Under the pieces are notes generated by a model. That model had not been told where the DNA came from and did no database searches. It saw nothing but the letters and a program-made list of their open reading frames with translations. Made by a program: the position numbers and the translations under genes. From assembly GCA_000226015.1 (NCBI GenBank), contig JH152837.1, positions 27,118 through 91,117 of the forward strand: a stretch of DNA of 64,000 bases. The letters run 5' to 3'. This document shows, piece after piece, positions 12,030 to 20,722 of this stretch; the stretch's first letter is position 1, and every line of letters begins with the position of its first letter. This DNA comes from Mnemiopsis leidyi (taxonomy: Eukaryota > Ctenophora > Tentaculata > Lobata > Bolinopsidae).

Positions 12030-12350
12030 GCACTGAAGCCTACGCCCTAAATTTTTATTGATTTTGTAAATAGTTCGACAAATATTTTTTATTGTTTATC
12101 GCCTCCGTCGACGAAACAGTGAAAGTGGCTGTCTTATTTTCTACTGAGGAAAGTGGCTGTTTTATTTTCTACACAGTTATTTTCAAATAAATACATGCGT
12201 TCTATACATTGTCAGTTAGCAGGATTCTTTGATCTTATCTATTTAGTTATTTATTGCAAATATTCGCATTTCAAAACTGCCACTTTGGCTGCAAAATCTC
12301 ACACACCAAACACACACTTAATAGGTGTAACAGTTGAAGGTAGAGCAGTC
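12030..12350. promoter_or_regulatory. Upstream region of lectin unit 2
   Basis: The last 50 bp before the ATG (TTAATAGGTGTAACAGTTG then TAGAGCAGTC) are conserved before the ATG of unit 3 at 20675-20722, which suggests 5' UTR or proximal promoter. A 25-bp direct repeat (GAAAGTGGCTGT then TTATTTTCTAC) lies at 12120-12172. No TATA box can be assigned with confidence. Confidence 0.4.
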
Positions 12351-15300
12351 ATGTTGATCAAGTTGTTGATCTTGACACAGACGGTTTGTCTAATATTAGT
12401 CAGCTCATCTTCAGGTAAGTTACTTAAAATTTTTTGTCTTTTCATGGCACTTGTTTCGTCAGGGATTACAATTATTTTGTCTCGTTCTTCAAAATTCTTA
12501 TAAGATTTTCACCGAATTAAAGGGATTGGTTTGAAAACTAATCGCGCATATTCGCATAAAATATCAGTTTGATCTCCAAAGTTTAAACTTTATAAGTTAT
12601 CAATTCGTCTATATTTCCAGGAGAGGAACAATTAACGCTGCACAGTGAAACTCAAAGTACAACATACGGAGGAGATAAAGGTGCAGCACGTAAAGCTATA
12701 GACGACAATACAGATGGAGACTACGACGAAGGGTATTTTAACTTTAATGGCCTTTACGTTAAACTTTGATGCATTACTTTAGTAAGTTAGTAGTTAATTA
12801 ATATTTTTATAATAGAGTGTTACAAGCCGAACCAATACGAAACGTTGTTTCAGGTCCTGTACCCACACTGATAGAGAAGACAACAACCCCTGGTGGGAAG
12901 CACAGTTACAACAGAAGTCAGCAGTCAGCAGAGTAGTCGTCTATCCCAGGACAGATGACCGTCAGTATGCGATACACGGGGTAAAGGTAAGTTTATACAG
13001 TAGCAGTAGCTAATAGTATAGATATTTGTTCTCGTCACAATATAAGTAGATATTCTACAAACTGAAGCGTCACATAATATGTAAGCTAGTAAACTAGACA
13101 GTCATGGTTTTATTTTGTCTTAAAAACACTCCCGCCGGTACTACAGACACGGTATCATGGCCCCACGTGCGGATCATTTTAACTTATAGTTTCATTGTCA
13201 CGGACCCCACTCGGACTCGGAGGACGAGAGGGCTGACCGACAATACGGTGTGGTGTGACCCCCGTGGGACTGATTGGGCTGTGTGATGTGATCCCACAGG
13301 GTACCCAGATTCCAAGGTTCCCAGTTGTCGGCCACTGGACGAGAGGGGTTCAACTTAGAAGTAGAGGGGGAAGTGACAACAACAATACTGGCCGAAATAT
13401 CAACTGTGAGAAAGTTAAGGATAGAAATCAATCGTATATTGCGAGTTTTGTGTTACGAAAGTGAATAAGTGAGTTCTATAAACTTGCAACTTATAGTTGC
13501 TAGTTATAATAGTTGTAGGGTGCTATAATGCCATATCACTTTGTTCCCGTGACAATGGGTAACTTCTGCAATAATCACTACCTACCTAGTCTTATTCAAC
13601 GATTTCTCAGGCTTATGTAGACGACCAGTGGTGCGGAACGATAACCTATATAGGCGGAGAAACTTCGTACATTGTCCAATGTAACAACAAAGTAGGGAGC
13701 ACTATCAAATTTAGCAAGACCGGCGAATATCTAATGCTTTGTGAGGTCATAGTGTATGGTTATTTCCCAGGTTTGTTTCTTTCCTTTTTCNNNNNNNNNN
13801 NNNNNNNNNNNNNNNNNNNNNNNNNNNNNNNNNNNNNNNNNNNNNNNNNNNNNNNNNNNNNNNNNNNNNNNNNNNNNNNNNNNNNNNNNNNNNNNNNNNN
13901 NNNNNNNNNNNNNNNNNNNNNNNNNNNNNNNNNNNNNNNNNNNNNNNNNNNNNNNNNNNNNNNNNNNNNNNNNNNNNNNNNNNNNNNNNNNNNNNNNNNN
14001 NNNNNNNNNNNNNNNNNNNNNNNNNNNNNNNNNNNNNNNNNNNNNNNNNNNNNNNNNNNNNNNNNNNNNNNNNNNNNNNNNNNNNNNNNNNNNNNNNNNN
14101 NNNNNNNNNNNNNNNNNNNNNNNNNNNNNNNNNNNNNNNNNNNNNNNNNNNNNNNNNNNNNNNNNNNNNNNNNNNNNNNNNNNNNNNNNNNNNNNNNNNN
14201 NNNNNNNNNNNNNNNNNNNNNNNNNNNNNNNNNNNNNNNNNNNNNNNNNNNNNNNNNNNNNNNNNNNNNNNNNNNNNNNNNNNNNNNNNNNNNNNNNNNN
14301 NNNNNNNNNNNNNNNNNNNNNNNNNNNNNNNNNNNNNNNNNNNNNNNNNNNNNNNNNNNNNNNNNNNNNNNNNNNNNNNNNNNNNNNNNNNNNNNNNNNN
14401 NNNNNNNNNNNNNNNNNNNNNNNNNNNNNNNNNNNNNNNNNNNNNNNNNNNNNNNNNNNNNNNNNNNNNNNNNNNNNNNNNNNNNNNNNNNNNNNNNNNN
14501 NNNNNNNNNNNNNNNNNNNNNNNNNNNNNNNNNNNNNNNNNNNNNNNNNNNNNNNNNNNNNNNNNNNNNNNNNNNNNNNNNNNNNNNNNNNNNNNNNNNN
14601 NNNNNNNNNNNNNNNNNNNNNNNNNNNNNNNNNNNNNNNNNNNNNNNNNTTGTTTCTTTCCTTTTTCTCAAATTCACAAGTAATTTTGTGGTAAAGTTTC
14701 CTTCACTTGTCCCAACAGTTATTTTATTTTCAAGCTATTTAGTCATTAAAAAAGCATTGCTGTAGGAGAAACACTCAAATGATCTAACTATTCCAGTTAA
14801 CGGTGGATGGTCGAGCTATGGTACATGGTCAGAATGTACAGAAACATGTGGAACAGGAACACAGACTCGAACTAGGACATGTACAAACCCTGCTCCCCAA
14901 TACGGTGGAGCTGACTGTACCGAAACTGCTGAAGAAACTCAGGAATGCAACACTGACCCTTGTCCAAGTGAGATTGTAAAATAATGATAAACCATTCACA
15001 TTTATTCGTTCATACTTCATCACATAAAATACTATATAAATTAGTGAAGTTTGTCTCTATGCTTAGTGCAATAAGGAACTGTTTACCCTGACACCCACAT
15101 ATTGTACAATGAGTGAGTATTGACGAAGCCGAAACAAATCTGAAACTTGCGTCGTCAGTTATCAGTGTCGTTTCAAAGCTATCAACATTCAACTTGTTCG
15201 AATAAAATTGGGATGAAACATTTGATACTTTTGACAGCACTAGAAAATGTATTGATAATAATTGATAAAGAGATAATAGAACAGCGTAGTCGAGTGCAAT

Positions 15301-16908
15301 ATCTGGCATGCTGTTACGGCCTTATACAAGTTACAGTCCAACTCCTTTAAAGTTATCTGCACTTATTCGAACAGTAATGCTAATATTCTCAAACCTTCAA
15401 ATTGATACTCAGAAATTTGCTGCCGCTCAACAACTTGATTTTACATAAAGCAATGCTGGGGAATTAACACAAGTCAGTACTTAATTTCCATATAATATTA
15501 ACACAAATAATGATTAATAATGATATAACAAATTTAGTTGATGGAAGATGGTCGGACAATGACGCTTGGTCAGAATGTACAGAAACATGTGGAACAGGAA
15601 CACAGACTCGAACTAGGACATGTACAAACCCTGCTCCCCAATACGGTGGAGCTGACTGTACCGGAACTGCTGAAGAAACTCAGAACTGCAACACTAACCC
15701 TTGTCCAAGTAAAATAAGACCACTTTTAAATCACAATTTTTGAAAATATCTTTATCTTGAATCGACTCGAACAATAACCGTCTACTCATGGAAAAAATTT
15801 CCATATGGATGGGGAAACGGCAAAGAAATATAAATCGAAGTATAGTTTGCTCCTTTTTGTTATAGCCATAATCATATTTTCCGTGCGACCATGAACGCAG
15901 TGCATGTTTGAAAGCTTACAAATAGTCACTGTAATCTAAGCGTTTCATTTGGTACAATACTTCGATTCAATTTGTCAACAATTGGATTCTTTAATGAGAT
16001 TCAATAATACCCAACGCTGCACCATTTTATCAGATCGAATTGTTTCCAAGATATCGAAACGTTCGTGCTACATCATCGTACAAGTGGATATTGGGCTTGA
16101 ATGAAATTTTAGTAACCAGGTGGTAAAACTTTGTTCGCTCTATGGGGGTACAGACAATCTAAATTCAATATCAAACACTTTCAGTTGACGGAGGATGGTC
16201 AAGCTATGGAGATTGGTCAGGATGTTCACAAACATGTGGAACAGGAACACAGGCTCGAACTAGGACATGTACAAACCCTGTTCCTCTATACGGTGGAGCT
16301 GAATGTACCGGAACTGCTGAAGAAACTCAGGACTGTAACACTCACCACTGTCCAAGTAAGTTAAATTGAATAAAGTTTGTACATTTCTTCGTTTATATTT
16401 CATAAGTTGCAATGTGAGATGAATAAATGTAGCATTCATTAGTAGCATTACATGGAATTGTTAACCGATGGCAATCGGCTGCCCGGCTGGCGGCTAGCTA
16501 AGTCGACAATTTCATTGGCTGACTAAGTCGGCAAACTCACGCATCTAGTTGACCCTGACACCCGCATATTGTGATTTGTGACTAATAAACTGGGAGCTGT
16601 CCTCTCGACAGATCATCATACAGCAAAGAAAGGATGCGCCAGAATTTGCAACTATTTAAGGATGCATTATGTCTTGTGATCAATATTTTGTTCTGATATA
16701 AACATTTTAAGGAGAAACTCATCTCATACAATTTCAGTTGACGGTGGGTGGTCTGGCTATGGCGAGTGGTCTAAGTGTACAAAACTCTGCGGAACGGGAA
16801 CCCAGAACAGAACTAGGACATGTACAAACCCTGCTCCCCAGTACGGTGGAGCTGACTGTACCGGAACTGCTGAAGAAACTCAGGAATGCAATGATAGACC
16901 TTGTCCAA
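12351..16908 (+). CDS. Secreted F-type lectin / thrombospondin-repeat protein, unit 2
   Basis: Exons: signal 12351-12414 ([20 protein letters not shown]); lectin 12621-12732, 12818-12986 and 13611-13770; TSR 14797-14967, 15538-15708, 16185-16355 and 16738-16908. Phases agree throughout (1, 2, 0, 1, then 1-1 for each TSR). The lectin domain reads through [44 protein letters not shown] and [10 protein letters not shown], matching the fucolectin fold. In canonical F-type lectins the sugar is held by a His, then Arg-x-Asp and a following Arg/Lys. Here the His and R-x-D are present, but the last basic residue sits two instead of five positions after the Asp. Each TSR has six Cys. An N gap (13791-14649) lies in the intron before the first TSR. 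The stop-bearing exon is not identified. Related design: hydrozoan rhamnospondin pairs TSRs with a different lectin domain. Confidence 0.85.
13233..13337. mobile_element. 105-bp insertion flanked by 10-bp direct repeats
   Basis: Compared with the same intron of unit 1 (about 1350), unit 2 carries an extra 105 bp between two copies of GACGAGAGGG (13223-13232 and 13338-13347); unit 1 has one copy. The insert ends show a short inverted match (CCGACAA / TTGTCGG). This fits a tiny non-autonomous element with target duplication. Confidence 0.55.
13791..14649. other. Assembly gap (859 Ns)
   Basis: The 18 bases on the left edge (TTGTTTCTTTCCTTTTTC) are repeated exactly on the right edge. That suggests the contigs overlap and the gap length is artificial. 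It lies in the intron between the lectin and TSR exons of unit 2. Confidence 0.9.
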
Positions 16909-16948
16909 GTAAGACTGCTGATTACATGAAATTACTTTGTTTTGATAT

Positions 16949-16988
16949 ATTAATTGTGAAATACTAGAGGGCGTATTTCACTATTAAT
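16949..16988. repeat. Palindrome shared by the three lectin/TSR units (copy 2)
   Basis: It has the arm ATTAATTGTGAAATAC and its inverse with one mismatch, 41 bp after the fourth TSR exon of unit 2. It corresponds in position to 5178-5218. Confidence 0.7.
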
Positions 16989-16989
16989 T

Positions 16990-17580
16990 CTTTGAATGTA
17001 ACATATCGATAATATTAGAGTATTAGGACTAACGTTTACCTTTCGCCAGATCTTTACAAAATATTCCTATAAAGTAACTAAAAATAAGGCTTACCGGGGC
17101 AATGTGCCACTGCAATAGCCGAAGAACTGTTCACAACTTGAATAAAGTAACAGTTTTCTCAAATTTCCAACTCTCTCTGTCTTCTTTGCTGTCATGCGCT
17201 TAAAGTCAAACATACTAAGGTTACATGGGTTCCTTTACAGAGCGACTATAAACAGAAAAATTAGTTATCAAAGAGACTTTGACATGACCGGTTATCGCAG
17301 TATTGTTAGGTGCTGGGATGGACCCAATTTTTTTTGACTATTTGGCCATGTATGATGACCATGGCAAAAATTCCATGGTTAACATTGTGGACGCAACATT
17401 AGACCAGGAAATTTGATCACGAAATGTGCATGCACCACTGGGAAATTCATGGGTGGCAGTGACTATGGGGAAAAATTATAATTTCTCTTTTCAGGTGGTT
17501 AATATCGATTCATGCTGAATTTTTGTATGAACTATAAATATGTTATGTTTTGCAGGCCTCATTTCAATAAAATGTTTTAT
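16990..17580. other. Non-coding sequence after unit 2
   Basis: No exon, RNA gene or clear repeat is visible. A terminal exon for unit 2 could lie here, but no candidate with a phase-1 acceptor and stop stands out. Confidence 0.4.
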
Positions 17581-17582
17581 TT

Positions 17583-17935
17583 GGCTCAGTGGCGCAGTCG
17601 GTTAAATCGTCTATCTGCCAATCGAAAGGTTAGCAGTTCGATCCTCAGCTGCGTCACTGGCCATGGGGTGAGCATCGTTGATGCTTAGCTAAGGATTCCG
17701 TTTGATCTACGCAGCCCCACGGTCCACTCAGCCAAATGATCGAGAAATCGGGTGTGAGGGTTAAATGAGTAGCTGCCCATTGCAGCGAAGTCTCGGGCGA
17801 TAAAAGTATGGTACACACTACCTTAACCGTCACTGGCGTGTATGTATAATTGTACATTCGGCCTCCTGTAATTGGCCGTTACACATGTGTAACATGTGGC
17901 TGTTAGAGTGTCTAAATTAAAATAAGTATAAGATA
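17583..17935 (+). mobile_element. tRNA-derived SINE
   Basis: The head has a perfect pol III A box (TGGCGCAGTCGG, 17590-17601) and B box (AGTTCGATCCT, 17635-17645) at tRNA spacing. The body of about 280 bp is not tRNA-like. The head resembles tRNA-Asn in its D and T arms, but the anticodon stem does not pair, so it is not a working tRNA. A palindrome (GTTACACATGTGTAAC) lies near the 3' end at 17879. The 3' end is approximate and no target duplication was found. Confidence 0.75.
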
Positions 17936-18218
17936 AAAACATTTTAATATATTAATTTCACCAATATTTTGCAGGGTTATGAACGACGAGACCAAAGTTA
18001 CATTACTTCTAGTTGTACCAAGAGGATTGTCTCATCTGTGCTTAACCTCGTCATCTGACTTATAAATGATTATTAAAAAATCTAATTGGTTCACATTTGG
18101 TGAATCTTAACATCGGATATTGGAAATATTATCTACATAAGAGAAAGTTATTTTGGGAAGTGGTCACAGATTTTGACCAATGGGATGCTAGAAAACAGTG
18201 CTTTATAGCTTCAGCAAA

Positions 18219-18980
18219 CATACTATATAGTGACTACACTATATAGTGACTACACTATATAGTGACTACACTATATAGTGACTACACTATATAGTGACTA
18301 CACTATATAGTGACAAGCACATAATAGTGGCAGTCGACATTTGTCATTAAACAATGCTCTGCACGCACTATATAGTGACAACACTTAAAAAGTGACAAGT
18401 CGAGTTTGGTGACATCTTAACTATGTTTACTTTTACTCTTTCTAATTAATTCTTAGGTTTACTTTTCCTAATAAAACTCAAAACGTAACCTGCTAAGTCT
18501 GAGAGTCGTACCTCAAGAAGGGTGGAGGGGAGCAGGTGGAAGGACAACGGAGGAGAGGGTGGGAAGAGCAAGAAGGGCAGGGGTGGAGGGAGGACGATGG
18601 AAAGAGAGTGAGGTGAAAGGATGGCCGAATGAATGAAGGTGTAATCCGGAGGGGAGTGTAAAAGAAGAAGGGTGAAGGAAGGCGGGTGGAGGGAGGATAG
18701 AAGTGGGGTAAGGATGGAGGAAAGATTGAGAACAGAGTATGTACTATGTAGAAAGGGTTGGGGCGGAGGAAAAAAGAGAGAATTGAGAGAGGGGGAAACG
18801 GATGTGGGAGGAAGAATTAAACGGCCGAATGACGGTGTCAATGCGATATATTATATTAGTGTCATTATAAAGGGACACATGTCACTTTATAGTAAGCAAA
18901 ACATACCTTTAGTGACACCTTTTAATGACATGTCACTATTTGGTACTTGTAACTATATAGTATTGTCACTTTATAGTATG
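18219..18980. mobile_element. MITE-like element with internal satellite and purine tract
   Basis: The ends are inverted: CATACTATATAGTGAC at 18219-18234 and its inverse with one mismatch at 18965-18980. Next to the left end is a 16-bp unit (ACTATATAGTGACTAC) repeated about six times up to 18314. Variants of the end motif (CACTATATAGTGAC) recur at 18367 and again near 18885-18970. The core (18520-18800) is almost pure G+A on the + strand. There is no transposase. Confidence 0.5.
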
Positions 18981-19089
18981 GAAATCATAGCTTCCGAGAC
19001 CCGAGTTCTGATGGGTTAGAATTTGTGATTCTCCCTAAAAATTCAGCAAATCCTGTTGAGTTCTCACAAATGTTACAATCCCATAATAT

Positions 19090-19270
19090 AGTAATACTAT
19101 ACAAAAGGTTTAGCAGGGATAGCGGACAAAATGATCCTAACTCAGTATCCATGTTTGCCTATCGCTTACGTGCACCAAAGGGTCCACATTTATTTCCAAG
19201 TGATAATGTGACTGAGTTGAATGAACTTGAAGCAAAACCATGTTGGAGAGGATCAGGTAAGCTTAGTAAG
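19090..19270 (+). repeat. Dispersed repeat (copy 1; second copy 46450-46620)
   Basis: About 180 bp beginning near ACTCAGTATCC and containing TTACGTGCACCAAAGGGT and TTTCCAAGTGATAATGTGAC is repeated in the BTB array 27 kb away. The peptide LRAPKG then FPSDNVT is readable in both, but no domain is recognised. Probably a fragment of an unclassified element. Confidence 0.6.
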
Positions 19271-19289
19271 ACAATCCCGAACATTATAA

Positions 19290-20640
19290 CATTATAAGAG
19301 GCTTTTATCCCTGTTTAACGTAGATAAGAATGTACACCAAGCTTTGTCACGTGATAGTACTTAACCGAGACCAGGAAAATGTGAGAAATCGGGAACTCTG
19401 ATTGGTTGAGGCGAAAAATCGGGCGGTTTCGTTGGTCCAGTCTGGTCACGTGAAGTAATGGAGGGGAGTCTGGCGACGGTGACTATAACACTGTATCACT
19501 TAATGGGACCCCACTCTGTGCGTTGTTCCTTAGCCTTCTATTTGTTTCTTGTCCGTTCGGATTTTGCTGCCTTTTCTGCTTGGCTGCTTGCAGATCTTTT
19601 CATTTCAACGTTACTTGGCTGCAGCTTCGTCAACAATTGCTAGGCAAGAAAGGAGTGACAATACTCTAGTTGTGAAGAACCCGTGAGAGTAGGGTACCTT
19701 AACTTTGTCTTCCACACCAACTCGAATAGCTTTTGCAAGCACCAGATATTTTAGGGTATAATTATGAATTAAAACGTGATCGCAATAAAAATGTAAACTG
19801 GTTGATGTGGTCCTAAATTCGTAATCACGTTACGAACTCTATTGGGTAATGGGGACCCTGTCGATGCGTGAAAATGTTATTCTCTTGACGCTGCAACTGT
19901 CAGCAGGCAGAATTACTCATGGAGTAAACATATAATCTATGGTTGAGCTAGCACCGCTATAATCGTGATAACAATGTTCCTCACATGAGACAACATAACG
20001 CTATAACCTAGAGAGAGAGAGAGAGAGACAACATGCTCTCTTTAAGTATTCATCACTAATGGTTCTGTGAAACAATAGTTACACCGGGATTCAGGACCAA
20101 GAACTGAATATAATAGCCCCAATGACATGCCTCTCGCTCCAAGCTCCCCTGTCATTCCTCTCTCATTCGCATTGCTCCTTTGCTTAATTTGACTCTCCGC
20201 AATTGTAAGCGGTTTCATTAAACCTGATGCCCCTACCACAAAGAAGCGAATTTATAGCAAATGAGGACTCTGGCTATAATTGGAAACGGTTGTTCTGCTT
20301 ATAGACCTCCCATGTGATAAGTAAATTTTTCAAATTTTAGAAGGGTAAGCAATTTAAGGGTTAGCGAGAGATTCTATGGGAGAATATGAGTGGGCCGCAT
20401 GTTGCTCATGACCTGCACTAAAACCTACTTGCACAACTAGGCAATAAAATACGTCTTGTTTTTCTAGACTGGTTGTTTCCTATCGAGATTTTTCTCCACT
20501 TATGTGGTAAATTTGTTTACAGGATCATAAGATGTTTGGCCTAAAAACATAGGATATTTGTCTTTCATAATCTTTGATAATGATAAGCCCAGCCTATTAC
20601 GGGCAGTCGTTATTCTGATTAGCGAGAAAAAACTCGATAC
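19290..20640. other. Non-coding sequence before lectin unit 3
   Basis: It contains only a (GA)n microsatellite at about 20010-20028 and no recognisable exon. Short ORFs here have no family likeness. Confidence 0.5.
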
Positions 20641-20722
20641 TCATTTATTTTGTATTTTTCACAACGAAATGTCACATCAATTACACAGTTTAATAGGTTA
20701 AACAGTTGAAAGTAGAGCAGTC

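Larger units (their letters stand above)
8120..12030. repeat. Tandem segmental duplication, two units of about 2 kb
   Basis: About 8120-10135 and 10135-12030 align along nearly their whole length. Both have TAF7-derived exons, the stretch ending TTTTATAGGTGCAT-like at 8930 / 10950, the ACTCTGTGTGTCTACTTGG block (9238 / 11258), the minisatellite unit and the conserved ORF at the end. The second unit has a small duplication (CATAATATGCT) near 11395 and only one minisatellite copy. Confidence 0.75.

Noticed and set aside
13734-14765. Long ORFs of 300-340 codons on both strands across the N gap
   Set aside because: They exist only because Ns lack stop codons.
17583-17655. Functional tRNA gene
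   Set aside because: A and B boxes are good but the anticodon and acceptor stems do not pair, and non-tRNA sequence follows directly, as in a SINE.
18446-18841. 131-codon Pro/Ser/Leu-rich protein on the - strand
   Set aside because: It is a by-product of the purine-rich tract inside the MITE-like element; no start, splice or homology support.
19458-19643. Hydrophobic 61-codon ORF (possible small membrane protein)
   Set aside because: No homologue, no splice or start context, and it lies in otherwise unremarkable intergenic sequence.
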